Translations under genes and position numbers: made by a program
Assembly (NCBI RefSeq): GCF_026735165.1
Contig: NZ_JAPQES010000001.1
Location: 1,364,001 to 1,428,000 of the forward strand
DNA: 64,000 nt
From: Clostridium ganghwense
GTDB lineage: Bacteria > Bacillota > Clostridia > Clostridiales > Clostridiaceae
Direction: 5' to 3'
Shown: piece after piece, positions 46,449-55,814 of the stretch
How the letters are laid out: the number at the start of each line of letters is the position of its first letter
How positions within the stretch are numbered: position 1 is the stretch's first letter
The notes under the pieces: generated by a model
The model's database searches: none
The model's input: the letters and a program-made list of their open reading frames with translations, nothing else
What the model was told of the DNA's origin: nothing

Positions 46449-46673
46449 ATGGCTAATAATAAGAAATTTTTTTGGGGCCTAGCTTTAGGCTTAATAAGCA
46501 GCAAGCTCTATAATAGTTCAAAAAAAGAACTTAGATCTATTGCAGTAAAAACTGTAGAAGAAACTTTGTTTTGGGCAGAAGAATCGAAAAGTTTTTTTGA
46601 TGATATATCTACTGAAGCTAAACTAAGAAACGCTGAAAAATACAAGAATAGACTTAAAAAAGAAAAGGAATGA
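46449..46673 (+). CDS. Small membrane-anchored protein, 74 aa
   Basis: ATG after TGGAGGTTGTGTT. A short Gly-rich hydrophobic N-terminus (KFFWGLALGLISSKLYNSSKK), then a charged helix (VEETLFWAEESKSFFDDISTEAKLRNAEKYKNRLKKEKE), a pattern like DUF5132/YtxH-type accessory proteins. Its stop overlaps the start region of the P-type ATPase gene, indicating tight coupling. Function unknown. Confidence 0.65.
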   Translation: MANNKKFFWGLALGLISSKLYNSSKKELRSIAVKTVEETLFWAEESKSFFDDISTEAKLRNAEKYKNRLKKEKE

Positions 46674-46678
46674 GTTCT

Positions 46679-48850
46679 ATGAAAGCAGTTAGTATACTCC
46701 CAGGACGTATTAGGTTTAGAAGTAGTGAAATTATATATAACAAATCACTTGCAAAATATATAAATATATATACTGATAATTTATGTGGAGTTAAAAAATC
46801 AAAAATTGATAGTAACACTGGAAGTATTCTTGTTATATTTGATGAGACAAAACTAAAATCAGATATATTAAAAGAAAATATAGAAAATGCTCTAACTTCT
46901 TCTTGTCAAAACAAAATTCAAGATTTGCATAATTACCATATATACTTTAAAACAATAGACCTAAGAAACAGAGCTAAGAAAAGATTCTTATTTTGGAGTT
47001 CTACATACATAATCTTCAAAATAAAGCAAGCTATGTTCGGTAAGTTTTCTATTAGTAGAAATATAAATGCACTTAAAGCAGCATCTGCAGTTACTATTAT
47101 AGCTGGTTATCCTCTTTTGAAAAAATTTTATGGCAAATTTACTAAAAAAGTACCTGCTGACTGTGATATTCTTTTAAATCTAACAGCAATATCCTTTACT
47201 CTTTTAAGGGAAAGTACCAAAGGTATTGGTGTTCTTGTACTAAAATCTTTAACAGATTACATAAAACTATCTGCTGATTTACAATGTATGAGATTACTCA
47301 ATCAAAATATGGCACAAAATGTTAATATGGCGTGGCTTTATAATGAAAATAACGGAGAAATTCTTGTTCCTATCAGCAGCATAAATACAAATGACATTGT
47401 AATTGTGCATAAGGGAGAAGTTATTCCAGTAGAAGGAGAAATTATAGACGGCTCTGCAACTATAAATAGCTTATATTACACCGGACAACCTGTTGTAAAT
47501 ACCCTTAAAATCCATAATAAAGTTTATGAGGGTTTTAATTTAATAAGTGGAGAAATAAAAATAAAGGTTACTAAAAAACCAAAAGAACTATCTAAAAAAA
47601 CATTTCCTATTGAACACTTAAAAATAAGTAAAAATGTTGAGAGATATCATCGTTTATCATCTCCACTCTCGCTTGCTGCAGCTGGTCTTACTTACCTAGT
47701 AACTGGAAATATATTATATTCTTTATCAACTATACTTGTTCTTTGTCCATCGGCTGCTTCAACTGCACTTAGTATAGGAATGAAAAACTATTTTTCTCTA
47801 TTAAGTAAATACAATATATACTTAAAAAATCCAAATGTATTAGAAAATGTTATAAAGGCTGATAGCATAGTTTTTGATAAAACTGGAACTATAACAAAAG
47901 GTAAAATGGAAATTAAAGCAATAGATATACTTGATAATAATTATTCTACAAAGGACTTACTAGAAATATGTTCAGCCTGTGAATCAAATAGTTATCATCC
48001 TATATCTATTACATTTAGAGAAGAAATAAGTAATGAATATGATTTACATAAACTCCAAAGTTCTGTTTTAATTCCTTCTAAAGGAATAAGTGCTTCTTAC
48101 AATAATCAAGATATTTTAATAGGTAATATTGATCTTATGCAAGAAAATAATATTAATTTAGCACCAGCTATAGAAAAATATAATAATTATAAAAAACAGT
48201 GTCTTACTCCTATCTTAGTAAGTATTGATAATAAAATAATAAGCATAATTGCCATGGAAGATACTTTAAAAGAAACTTCCTATGAACTTATTAAAAACTT
48301 AAACCTTAAAGAATTAAATGACATATCACTTCTTACTGGCGATACTTATGAAAGAAGTATTCATATAGCTAAAAAACTAAACATTAAAAATATTTATAGT
48401 GAATGCACTAATGAGGATAAATTCAGTATAATTAGTCAGAAGAAAAAATATAATACTGTTATTATGGTAGGTGAAGGTATTAACGATCTTGATGCTATGA
48501 AAGCTGCTGATGTTAGTATCAGCTTTGCAAATTCTGCCTGCGATAAAACTAAAATTCATTCTGATTGTTTGATTTTTAATGACAACATGAACACCTTATT
48601 TGATTTTATTTCCTTATCAGAAAAATCCTATAAAAAAATAAATCAAAGCATAAATTATGTAAAACTATATAATTATGTTTTAGGTATATTATCAATATTG
48701 GGATGCATAGGTCCTTTTGCAGGTAAATCCCTACATACTATAAGTTCTTTAAGTGTTCTTATTCTAAATGAAAGAATAAAATATATACATCCTAAAAAAA
48801 TTTATAGTCCTCCCACTATTGATTTTAAAAATAATCTTTATAAAAAATAG
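46679..48850 (+). CDS. P1B-like heavy-metal P-type ATPase with HMA2-type N-terminal domain
   Basis: 723 residues; ATG at 46679 lies 9 bases after AAAGGA, an in-frame ATG at 46670 is too close. N-terminal ~75 residues are HMA2-like (ILPGRIRFRSSEI ... GVKKSKIDSNTGSILVIFDE) without Cys. Helix 6 bears CPS (VLCPSAASTAL) instead of CPC. Phosphorylation motif FDKTGTITKGK, the His-Pro site SNSYHPIS, and hinge VGEGINDLDAMKAADVSISF; the usual TGD is intact (LLTGDTYERS), while the hinge GDGxNDxP is GEGINDLD. These departures suggest unusual substrate or weakened transport. Ends in a terminator overlapping the stop. Confidence 0.82.
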   Translation: MKAVSILPGRIRFRSSEIIYNKSLAKYINIYTDNLCGVKKSKIDSNTGSILVIFDETKLKSDILKENIENALTSSCQNKIQDLHNYHIYFKTIDLRNRAKKRFLFWSSTYIIFKIKQAMFGKFSISRNINALKAASAVTIIAGYPLLKKFYGKFTKKVPADCDILLNLTAISFTLLRESTKGIGVLVLKSLTDYIKLSADLQCMRLLNQNMAQNVNMAWLYNENNGEILVPISSINTNDIVIVHKGEVIPVEGEIIDGSATINSLYYTGQPVVNTLKIHNKVYEGFNLISGEIKIKVTKKPKELSKKTFPIEHLKISKNVERYHRLSSPLSLAAAGLTYLVTGNILYSLSTILVLCPSAASTALSIGMKNYFSLLSKYNIYLKNPNVLENVIKADSIVFDKTGTITKGKMEIKAIDILDNNYSTKDLLEICSACESNSYHPISITFREEISNEYDLHKLQSSVLIPSKGISASYNNQDILIGNIDLMQENNINLAPAIEKYNNYKKQCLTPILVSIDNKIISIIAMEDTLKETSYELIKNLNLKELNDISLLTGDTYERSIHIAKKLNIKNIYSECTNEDKFSIISQKKKYNTVIMVGEGINDLDAMKAADVSISFANSACDKTKIHSDCLIFNDNMNTLFDFISLSEKSYKKINQSINYVKLYNYVLGILSILGCIGPFAGKSLHTISSLSVLILNERIKYIHPKKIYSPPTIDFKNNLYKK

Positions 48851-48883
48851 CTTTAAAATAGAGAAAATCTATTTTAAAGCTAT
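48847..48883 (+). terminator. Terminator of the ATPase cluster
   Basis: ATAGCTTTAAAATAGA and TCTATTTTAAAGCTAT form a perfect 16-bp stem, loop GAAAA, then TTTTTAT. Confidence 0.85.
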
Positions 48884-48916
48884 TTTTTATAACTTCTCTT
48901 CTTTTCTCTGTAACTT

Positions 48917-49126
48917 TTAAGATTGTGCTTTTATATCTCCTGGTGAAAATCCTCTCCATTTTGAACAACTATACCCCTGCATAGTTTTCATATTATAACA
49001 CCCATCAGGTTTCTTGCAATTTCCTTCTTCACACTGTACTTCTATATGTCCAAAATTAACTCTTCTTTTTCCTTTCCAATGTATGCATGTACCACATACT
49101 CTATGTTGTTTATCCCAGATACTCAT
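48917..49126 (-). CDS. Small cysteine-rich, probably metal-binding protein, 69 aa
   Basis: ATG after GGGGGGAGGACAAAA. Six cysteines in the pattern VCGTCIHW ... VQCEEGNCKKPDGCYNMKTMQGYSCSKW, with His and Trp nearby. This looks like a zinc- or iron-binding fold. No family name recognised. Stands alone between two rightward operons. Confidence 0.65.
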   Translation of the reverse strand: MSIWDKQHRVCGTCIHWKGKRRVNFGHIEVQCEEGNCKKPDGCYNMKTMQGYSCSKWRGFSPGDIKAQS

Positions 49127-49361
49127 TTTTGTCCTCCCCCCATTGTTTTATTACAAACATATGACTGAATTGCTTTATTTATTACACTTATTCATAATTG
49201 TTTTTTATATAAACTGCAATTTGCTTTTTAACTATTCAAATTTGGAGATTACTGTATTTAGCAATTTAATATACTGAATTATTTTACTAATTTCTCTTTT
49301 CCTATAATTAAGCTTTTGTTCACAAAAAGGTATATTATATATAACGAAGAGAGGTGATACT

Positions 49362-49712
49362 TTGAAATTATTGAGACAATCTTCAATAATACTTATCATT
49401 TGGTTTTCGGGAGAATTATTGCATACCACTCTTAACCTTCCTATACCTGGAAGTGTTCTTGGTATGCTTATCTTATTAACATGTTTATGTACAAGAGTTA
49501 TAAAATTAGACATGATAGAAGAATTTAGCAATTTTTTATTAGACCATTTAGCTTTTTTCTTTATACCTGCTGGGGTAGGTTTAATTTCATGCTTTCCAAT
49601 TCTAAAAGATAATTGGATTGCAATAATTGCTATATCGTTTTTTTCAACAATAATAATAATGTCCTCAACAGGAATAATTGTTCAATCAATGATAAGGAGG
49701 AGAAATAAATGA
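49362..49712 (+). CDS. CidA/LrgA-family membrane protein
   Basis: 116 residues, TTG start after GAGAGGTGATAC. Four hydrophobic segments and the family core GELLHTTLNLPIPGSVLGMLILL. CidA/LrgA proteins act as small membrane proteins that modulate murein hydrolase export, autolysis or metabolite release. Overlaps the following LrgB-type gene by 4 bases (ATGA). Cid versus Lrg identity cannot be settled without the regulator, which is absent. Confidence 0.88.
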   Translation: MKLLRQSSIILIIWFSGELLHTTLNLPIPGSVLGMLILLTCLCTRVIKLDMIEEFSNFLLDHLAFFFIPAGVGLISCFPILKDNWIAIIAISFFSTIIIMSSTGIIVQSMIRRRNK

Positions 49713-50413
49713 CAGATTTTATATCAACCCCTATTTTCGGCATATTAATTTCTTTAATTGCCTTTGAAATTGGTTGTTTTATATATCACAAAACAAAACT
49801 AACAATATTCAATCCTCTTTTTATAAGTATTATTTTAATAATTTCCTTTTTATTAAAGTTTAATATCAGTGTTGATTCTTATAATGAGGGAGCACAATTT
49901 ATATCTTTCTTTTTAGGACCTGCTACCGTTATATTAGCTGTTCCATTATATAAAAAAATACAACTGTTGAAAGAAAATTCTCTTCCTATTTTAGTAGGCA
50001 TAGCTAGCGGTTCTTGTATTGGAATAACAAGTATAGTTTCACTAAGCTATTTACTTAATCTTGATAAGGCACTTAATATTTCTTTGGTACCAAAATCAGT
50101 TACAGTACCTATAGGAATAGAAATATCAAAACAATTAGGAGGTATCCCTGCTGTAACTGCTGCTGCTATAATTTTAACCGGTATAATAGGAGCTGTTATA
50201 GGTCCTTTGATTTGCAAATGTTTCAGAATAAAAGATAACGTAGCTGTTGGAATTGCTATTGGTACTGCATCTCACGCAGTAGGAACCACAAAAGCCTTAG
50301 AACTTGGAGAAACTGAAGGCGCTATGAGTGGATTATCTATAGGTATTGCTGGACTTATTACAGTTTTCGCTGCTCCCTTCATACTTAAAATATTAAATAT
50401 ATTTTTAAAATAA
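49709..50413 (+). CDS. lrgB: LrgB/CidB-family membrane protein
   Basis: 234 residues, about 7 membrane helices. The conserved core FLGPATVILAVPLYKKIQLLKEN and the later SVTVPIGIEISKQLGGIPAVTAAAIILTGIIGAVIGP with GIAIGTASHAVGTTKALELGETEGAMSGL are diagnostic. Partner of the small protein just upstream. In other bacteria such pairs control autolysis or export small organic acids. Ends at a strong terminator. Confidence 0.92.
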   Translation: MTDFISTPIFGILISLIAFEIGCFIYHKTKLTIFNPLFISIILIISFLLKFNISVDSYNEGAQFISFFLGPATVILAVPLYKKIQLLKENSLPILVGIASGSCIGITSIVSLSYLLNLDKALNISLVPKSVTVPIGIEISKQLGGIPAVTAAAIILTGIIGAVIGPLICKCFRIKDNVAVGIAIGTASHAVGTTKALELGETEGAMSGLSIGIAGLITVFAAPFILKILNIFLK

Positions 50414-50447
50414 AAAAAGATCGTCTTTATTTGGACGATCTTTTTTT
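50412..50447. terminator. Bidirectional terminator between lrgB and ferredoxin
   Basis: AAAAAAAGATCGTC and GACGATCTTTTTTT, loop TTTATTTG; serves both converging genes. Confidence 0.9.
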
Positions 50448-50454
50448 ATCGATT

Positions 50455-50628
50455 TTATTCGTCAGCTGATATAGCTCCAACTGGGCATACATTTGCGCAG
50501 TTTCCGCAATCTATGCAAGTATTTGCATCGATGTCAAATTGAGAATCTCCTTGGCTTATAGCTCCTACTGGACATTCAGAAGCACAAGCTCCACAGCTTA
50601 CACAAGCATCACTAATTTTAAATGCCAT
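50455..50628 (-). CDS. 2[4Fe-4S] ferredoxin
   Basis: 57 residues from the ATG at 50628 after AAGGAGGTG. Two clostridial cluster motifs, CVSCGACASECPVGAIS and CIDCGNCANVCPVGAIS, separated by a short linker. Small soluble electron carrier. It lies downstream of ricT and a Cys-less HMA-like gene in the same direction, though a 94-base gap could hold its own promoter. Confidence 0.95.
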   Translation of the reverse strand: MAFKISDACVSCGACASECPVGAISQGDSQFDIDANTCIDCGNCANVCPVGAISADE

Positions 50629-50722
50629 GAAAAACACCTCCTTGATTTTACATATATTGATATAAAAATATCAATGTCTTTTCCTATTTTACCATGTTTT
50701 CATTATTTTTTAAAGGTAGTTT

Positions 50723-50926
50723 TCATATTGCAGTATACCCCATATCTTCTAATAAATCATATATTTTGTCGATACTTATGAAGTAATTATCATATACGAT
50801 GTCTACTTCCCCTTTTTCCTTCTTTATTTGACAAGCAACTATTCCTTCTAAATTACCTAATGCAGTTCTTATCTTTCCTACATCCTTTGCAGTGCGCATA
50901 TTAGAAACTTTTATAAGAGATTTCAT
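50723..50926 (-). CDS. HMA-fold small protein lacking the metal-binding cysteines
   Basis: 67 residues, ATG after AAGGGGGAAATAGT. The fold pattern is clear (SLIKVSNMRTAKDVGKIRTALGNLEGIVACQIKKEKGEVDIVYDN ... LLEDMGYTA), but the usual CxxC loop reads NMRTAKD. The one Cys is elsewhere, so copper chaperone function is unlikely. Lies 12 bases after ricT. Role unknown. Confidence 0.7.
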   Translation of the reverse strand: MKSLIKVSNMRTAKDVGKIRTALGNLEGIVACQIKKEKGEVDIVYDNYFISIDKIYDLLEDMGYTAI

Positions 50927-50938
50927 ACTATTTCCCCC

Positions 50939-51850
50939 TTAGTCTTCTTTCAATAGTTCACTTATTACTTCTTCATCTATGTCTTCAGTTTCTAATTTAA
51001 TATCTTCTTCCTTGATCTCTTCAGTATATTCATACTCTCCTGATACAAGCTTAATATCCTTTATGGAAACATCTTGTATTATATCTTCTCCATCTTTAAT
51101 TTTAATTTTAACTCTTACACTTTCATTAACTACTGAATTGTTTATAACTTCCCCTTTTCCATAAGGCGTTTCAACAATAGACTGCACTTTAGGTAATTCT
51201 TTTCTTATTTCCTCATAGGTATTCTGTTCATAATTTAAGCAGCACATAAGTCTTCCACAAATACCAGATATCTTAGCAGGATTTAATGATAGATTTTGCT
51301 CCTTAGCCATTTTTATAGACACTGGTGCAAAATCCCCTAAGAAAGAAGAGCAGCACAAAGGTCTTCCACAAGGTCCAAGTCCGCCTATCATTTTTGCTTC
51401 ATCTCTAACTCCAATTTGTCTTAATTCTATTCTTGTTCTGAATACAGATGCTAAATCCTTTACTAATTCTCTAAAATCCACTCTTCCATCTGCTGTAAAG
51501 TAAAATATGATTTTATTATTATCAAAGGTATATTCTACATCTATAAGCTTCATTGGCAAATCATGCTTTTCTATTTTTTCCAAACATACATCAAAGGCTT
51601 CTTTTTGCTTCTGCTTATTTTCTAAATGCTTCTTTATATCTTCCTCTTCAGCTTTTCTTATAACGTTTTTAAGTGGAGTCACAACATCTGATTCTGGTAT
51701 ATCTTTTGGTCCTATTACACAATCCCCAAACTCTATTCCTCTTACTGTTTCAACAATTACACTATCTCCACTCTTTACATCTAAGCCATTAGGATCAAAA
51801 TAATATATTTTCCCTGATTTTTTAAATCGTATTCCTACAACTGTTATCAT
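50939..51850 (-). CDS. ricT: RicT/YaaT, PSP1-domain subunit of the RNase Y specificity complex
   Basis: 303 residues. PSP1 domain about 1-160, and the clustered cysteines PCGRPLCCSSFL and GICGRLMCCLNYEQNTYEEI at about 165-215, thought to help ligate the Fe-S clusters of the RicA-RicF-RicT complex. In Bacillus this complex aids RNase Y maturation, competence and sporulation. The C-terminal ~90 residues are acidic. Starts 1 base after holB, the conserved order. Confidence 0.93.
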   Translation of the reverse strand: MITVVGIRFKKSGKIYYFDPNGLDVKSGDSVIVETVRGIEFGDCVIGPKDIPESDVVTPLKNVIRKAEEEDIKKHLENKQKQKEAFDVCLEKIEKHDLPMKLIDVEYTFDNNKIIFYFTADGRVDFRELVKDLASVFRTRIELRQIGVRDEAKMIGGLGPCGRPLCCSSFLGDFAPVSIKMAKEQNLSLNPAKISGICGRLMCCLNYEQNTYEEIRKELPKVQSIVETPYGKGEVINNSVVNESVRVKIKIKDGEDIIQDVSIKDIKLVSGEYEYTEEIKEEDIKLETEDIDEEVISELLKED

Positions 51851-51851
51851 A

Positions 51852-52796
51852 CTAAACCTCCTGCATTTTAAGCAGCATTATATCAAAGGCTAATGCTGAA
51901 TTAACTCTTCTTTCTAGTTTTTCTCGCATATCATTTATTTCTTTAAAAATACCATTAAGTTTATTGAATGAATACATGTTAGAAAGCTCTTTTATATTAT
52001 CAAATTTATCATTATTTATTACAAATTCCTGTCTACCTGTTTCTTTATAAATCATAATATCCCTTATATACGCAATAAAACAAGTTAATACTTCATCCCA
52101 TTGCTTTCCATATTTATAAAAAAAGCTTTCATATTTCTTGACTATATTTTTTTCTTTTTTAGATAACTCCAAAAGTATTTGTATTGATATATCTCTTATT
52201 TCATTAAAAGAACTATCTTCTAAAAAAAGCTTGCAGCGTCCTGGTATTCCATCACTAAACGCTATAACTGCTTTTGTTTTTTCTTCATCTAACTCAGGGT
52301 ATTCTCTTATTATATATTCTTCAATCTGTCTTAAATTTAATCTTTTTAATTTATGAATTTGACATCTTGACCTTATTGTTTCTAATATAAGCTCTAAACT
52401 TTCACTTAGTAATATTAAAGTCACACCCTTTGGAGGTTCTTCTATAGTCTTTAAAAGAGCATTTTGTGCTTCTACTGTCATTTTGTGTGATTCATATATT
52501 ATTATTACCTTTTTGTCACCTTCATATGGTTTTTTATTTACCTCTTTTATAATATCACGTACTTCATTTACACCAATAGACTGTTTGTTTTTTTGAGTAC
52601 TCCACTCTATAATGTCAACATAATTTCTATTTTTATGTTTTCCTAAAAGTTTTAATGCAATCTCTTTTGCAATAAGACTTTTTCCTATACCATCTTCACC
52701 TATTATTAGATGAGCGTGAGAAAAATTTCCCTGTTGTATGGAACTTTCTATTTGCTTTTTTATAAACTCATGTCCAATTATACTTTCAAAGCTCAT
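51852..52796 (-). CDS. holB: DNA polymerase III delta-prime subunit
   Basis: 314 residues. Starts MSFESIIGHEFIKKQIESSIQQGNFSHAHLIIGEDGIGKS with a P-loop; KTIEEPPKGVTLILLSESLELILETIRSRCQIHKL carries the SRC-type sensor motif of clamp-loader proteins. It is part of the sliding-clamp loader. Sits between darA and ricT exactly as in other Firmicutes. Confidence 0.93.
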   Translation of the reverse strand: MSFESIIGHEFIKKQIESSIQQGNFSHAHLIIGEDGIGKSLIAKEIALKLLGKHKNRNYVDIIEWSTQKNKQSIGVNEVRDIIKEVNKKPYEGDKKVIIIYESHKMTVEAQNALLKTIEEPPKGVTLILLSESLELILETIRSRCQIHKLKRLNLRQIEEYIIREYPELDEEKTKAVIAFSDGIPGRCKLFLEDSSFNEIRDISIQILLELSKKEKNIVKKYESFFYKYGKQWDEVLTCFIAYIRDIMIYKETGRQEFVINNDKFDNIKELSNMYSFNKLNGIFKEINDMREKLERRVNSALAFDIMLLKMQEV

Positions 52797-52823
52797 CTTT
52801 TACCTCCAACTACACTATCTAAA

Positions 52824-53153
52824 TTAAACTTTAACAAATTTATCTACGTCTACTACAAATATTGTAGCTCCGCCTACTTCCACCTCAACGGAATATGGAA
52901 TATAAACTCCCGTTGATCCTACTACTGGTGATGGTGTTGTAACAACTTGCTTTCTCTTTTGACAAGTATCTTTAATAACTGATATTACCTTATCAACTTC
53001 TTCTTTTTTTACTCCAATAATAAGAGTGGTATTTCCCTTTTTTAAAAATCCACCTGTTGTTGCAAGCTTAGTAACCATGTATCCTGATTCTGTTATTATA
53101 TCTACTAATTCTCCAGCATAATCATCTTGAACAATAGAAATTACAAGTTTCAT
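52824..53153 (-). CDS. darA: Cyclic di-AMP receptor DarA/PstA (YaaQ family)
   Basis: 109 residues. MKLVISIVQDDYAGELVDIITESGYMVTKLATTGGFLKKGNTTLIIGV is the PII-like strand and loop of the family, with the extended YIPYSVEVEVGGATIFVVDVD tail. It binds c-di-AMP as a trimer; downstream partners are not settled. Located between tmk and holB. Confidence 0.93.
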   Translation of the reverse strand: MKLVISIVQDDYAGELVDIITESGYMVTKLATTGGFLKKGNTTLIIGVKKEEVDKVISVIKDTCQKRKQVVTTPSPVVGSTGVYIPYSVEVEVGGATIFVVDVDKFVKV

Positions 53154-53294
53154 ACATGCACCCCCTAATTAATTTTTGTATTCCCCTTTAAACCTTATAT
53201 TTTTTAATATCTAAATATTTACTATTATCTTCTATATTTATTTTACCACATATACTATATTCTTCAGATATACTTTAAAAACTTTTTTTTATTT

Positions 53295-53927
53295 TTATAG
53301 TTCAATTTCATCATTTAAAATTTTCTTTATACTATCAAATACTTTTTCAATAGGTTGATTGGCATCAACTTTTCTAATTCTATTTGAATATTTCTCTAGT
53401 AATATAAAATATCCTTCTCTTACTCTTTTATGAAAATCAATTTTCTCTAAGTCAAGTCTATTTACTTCTCTATCTTTGTTTTTTGCAATTCTTTCAAGTC
53501 CCACTTCTGGTTCTACATCAAGATATAAAGTAAAATCTGGCATATAACCTTCTATGGCAAATTCATTTATTTGCATTACTTCATCTATTCCAAGTCCTCT
53601 TGCATATCCTTGATAAGCTAAAGAGGAATCTACAAACCTATCACAAATAACTACTTTTCCTTCTTTCAAAGCTGGTATTACTCTTTCAGCCAAATGCTGT
53701 CTTCTAGAAGCAGCATACAATAAAGCTTCACATCTTCCATCCATAGCTGTATTGCTTTTATCTAGAATTACATTTCTTATTTGCTCAGCTATATTAATTC
53801 CACCTGGTTCTCTAGTAGATATATAATCTATACCCTTTTCACTTAAATATCCCTCTACTAACTTTATAATAGTTGACTTTCCTGATCCATCTGGTCCTTC
53901 AAGAGTAATAAAAACTCCTTTTTTCAT
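53295..53927 (-). CDS. tmk: Thymidylate kinase
   Basis: 210 residues. P-loop [10 protein letters not shown], the DRX-like TREPGG, and [19 protein letters not shown] are all intact. Phosphorylates dTMP to dTDP. It lies 14 bases after the decarboxylase gene; a 141-base gap separates it from darA. Confidence 0.96.
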   Translation of the reverse strand: MKKGVFITLEGPDGSGKSTIIKLVEGYLSEKGIDYISTREPGGINIAEQIRNVILDKSNTAMDGRCEALLYAASRRQHLAERVIPALKEGKVVICDRFVDSSLAYQGYARGLGIDEVMQINEFAIEGYMPDFTLYLDVEPEVGLERIAKNKDREVNRLDLEKIDFHKRVREGYFILLEKYSNRIRKVDANQPIEKVFDSIKKILNDEIEL

Positions 53928-53941
53928 CCTATGTTCCTCCT

Positions 53942-55369
53942 TTATTCGTCTATAACTCTAATTTTCCATTCTCCATTGATTTTTTTAACTCCTATAACAT
54001 CAGTTCCATTTTTTAAGTAATATTTTATCATATCTATATTCTTTTTATCTATTATTTCACCCATCATTACAAGAGGTACTCCTGGAGGGTACGGAACTAT
54101 TGCTTCACCACATATTTTACCTTCTGACTTTCCTAAATTTATTTCCTTGAAATTTTTATTTACAACTTCAAACGGAGCTAATTTACTTTGTGGTATATTA
54201 TAATTTAATATATTATAATACTCCTTTTTTAAACTTTCCAAAGGACACTCTCTTATAACTTCATACAATCTTTTTAAATCTTCTTCTTTATCAAAAGGTG
54301 AAAAAATAAGAACTACATTCTGATTGTCATTCATCTCTGCTTGAATTTTATTTGCTCTTAAATAATTTGAAAATATACTAGCACTATATCCTCTTTCTAA
54401 ATTTATTACATATCTAGATAAATCAATATCTTCTTTATTTATATCTTCTATACCTAAAACATGGAAGCCTTTTATTTTATTTATTTTATGTCTATAAACA
54501 TCAGCAATTTCTAAAAATCTTTTATAATCCTCTTTTCCATATTCCTGTAAATAAAACCTTGCATAATCCATAGAACACATAAACATATAGGATGGACTTG
54601 TACTTAAAAACATACTTAAATAAAACTCAACTTTATCAATATCTACTCCTTCTCCTACATGTAGATAAGCAGTTTGAGTAAAGCTTGGTAATGTTTTATG
54701 TGAACTCATAACAACCATATCTGCTCCCAGCTCTACTGCATTTTTAGGAAGTCCTTCACATACACCAAAATGTGCTCCATGAGCAGAATCAACTAAAACC
54801 CTCATATTCCTTTTTTTAGCTTCTTTTATTATAAAACTCAAGTCAGGACAAACTCCGTAGTAATTAGGATAAGTTACCACTATTCCCTTAGCATCACTAT
54901 TTTGTTCTAAGACACGCAAAAAATGCTCCTCATCTATTGAAAGAGGAGCATCATATTTTTCATTAATCTTATTTTTTATATATATAGGCTTTAATTTTCT
55001 TAATATTATTCCATTAAAAATAGACTTATGACAATTTCTCTCAACAATAATTTTATCTCCTTCATTAAAGGAAGAGAATATCATAGTTAAATTACCACTA
55101 GTGCTTCCATTTACTAAAAAATAAGATTTTTTGCTTCCATAAAACTGTGATAAGCACTCCTGTGCTTCCTTTATTATTCCCTCAGCATTGTGAAGATTAT
55201 CTAATCCTTCTACTTCTGTAATATCACTGTTTATGAGATTCTCATATATCTCCCTGCCCATGGCAGTCCTCATAAATCCTTTTCCGCCTTTGTGCCCTGG
55301 CATACAAAATAAAATGTTATTCTCTTTTATATATTTTAATACTCCTCTTACAAGGGGTAATTTTGACAC
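53942..55369 (-). CDS. Orn/Lys/Arg decarboxylase-family PLP protein (YaaO-like)
   Basis: 475 residues, GTG start. [12 protein letters not shown] near the N-terminus, the PLP site DSAHGAHFG ... [19 protein letters not shown] with the Schiff-base Lys, and a C-terminal [13 protein letters not shown] segment define the family. It lacks the long wing domain of inducible decarboxylases, as in YaaO. Could make cadaverine, agmatine or putrescine; the substrate is uncertain. Overlaps the csfB gene by 22 bases. Confidence 0.88.
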   Translation of the reverse strand: MSKLPLVRGVLKYIKENNILFCMPGHKGGKGFMRTAMGREIYENLINSDITEVEGLDNLHNAEGIIKEAQECLSQFYGSKKSYFLVNGSTSGNLTMIFSSFNEGDKIIVERNCHKSIFNGIILRKLKPIYIKNKINEKYDAPLSIDEEHFLRVLEQNSDAKGIVVTYPNYYGVCPDLSFIIKEAKKRNMRVLVDSAHGAHFGVCEGLPKNAVELGADMVVMSSHKTLPSFTQTAYLHVGEGVDIDKVEFYLSMFLSTSPSYMFMCSMDYARFYLQEYGKEDYKRFLEIADVYRHKINKIKGFHVLGIEDINKEDIDLSRYVINLERGYSASIFSNYLRANKIQAEMNDNQNVVLIFSPFDKEEDLKRLYEVIRECPLESLKKEYYNILNYNIPQSKLAPFEVVNKNFKEINLGKSEGKICGEAIVPYPPGVPLVMMGEIIDKKNIDMIKYYLKNGTDVIGVKKINGEWKIRVIDE

Positions 55370-55560
55370 CTGTAATCCACTCCTCTTATCATATAATGTG
55401 CAATTCTTTTTTTTATACAGTATATATAGTATTCATAAAAATCAGTTTCACGTTCAGCATTTATTATTCTCTCTTCGCATTTTTTACATATTCCTCTTCC
55501 ATATATCATTATACCATCATTTAGAGGCTTTCCACATATAATACATTTTTGTTTTCTCAT
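55348..55560 (-). CDS. csfB: Anti-sigma-G factor Gin (CsfB) family protein
   Basis: 70 residues, ATG after GAGGGGGTAAAT. A treble of CIIC (Cys6, Cys9) and CKKC (Cys25, Cys28) forms the zinc knuckle of Gin. In Bacillus, Gin holds sigma G in check in the forespore and the gene lies next to yaaO-tmk, the same context as here. This supports a spore-forming host. The C-terminal tail is longer and unrelated. Confidence 0.85.
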   Translation of the reverse strand: MRKQKCIICGKPLNDGIMIYGRGICKKCEERIINAERETDFYEYYIYCIKKRIAHYMIRGVDYRCQNYPL

Positions 55561-55734
55561 ATTTACCCCCTCGAAAAACTTAATAAAATTATTTTAATTA
55601 TTGCCCCTTATAATATATTTTATTCAACTACTCCTCTAATCTTATTTTGTCCACAAAAATAAATTAAAAATATTTTTGTAAATCTTCAAAATATAAAAAT
55701 GCTTTCTTTAAATATTTCCTTTTTCTCTATTTAA

Positions 55735-55743
55735 TGGTATAAT
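55735..55743 (+). promoter_or_regulatory. Extended -10 element upstream of the agr cassette
   Basis: TGGTATAAT matches TGnTATAAT; -35 region is poor. It lies about 70 bases before the 158-residue gene. Confidence 0.5.
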
Positions 55744-55814
55744 AATTAGAGAATTTAGTAGAAATTTGTAAATTTTCGCAATTATTAATTATATTTAATA
55801 AAGGAGGAACTATT

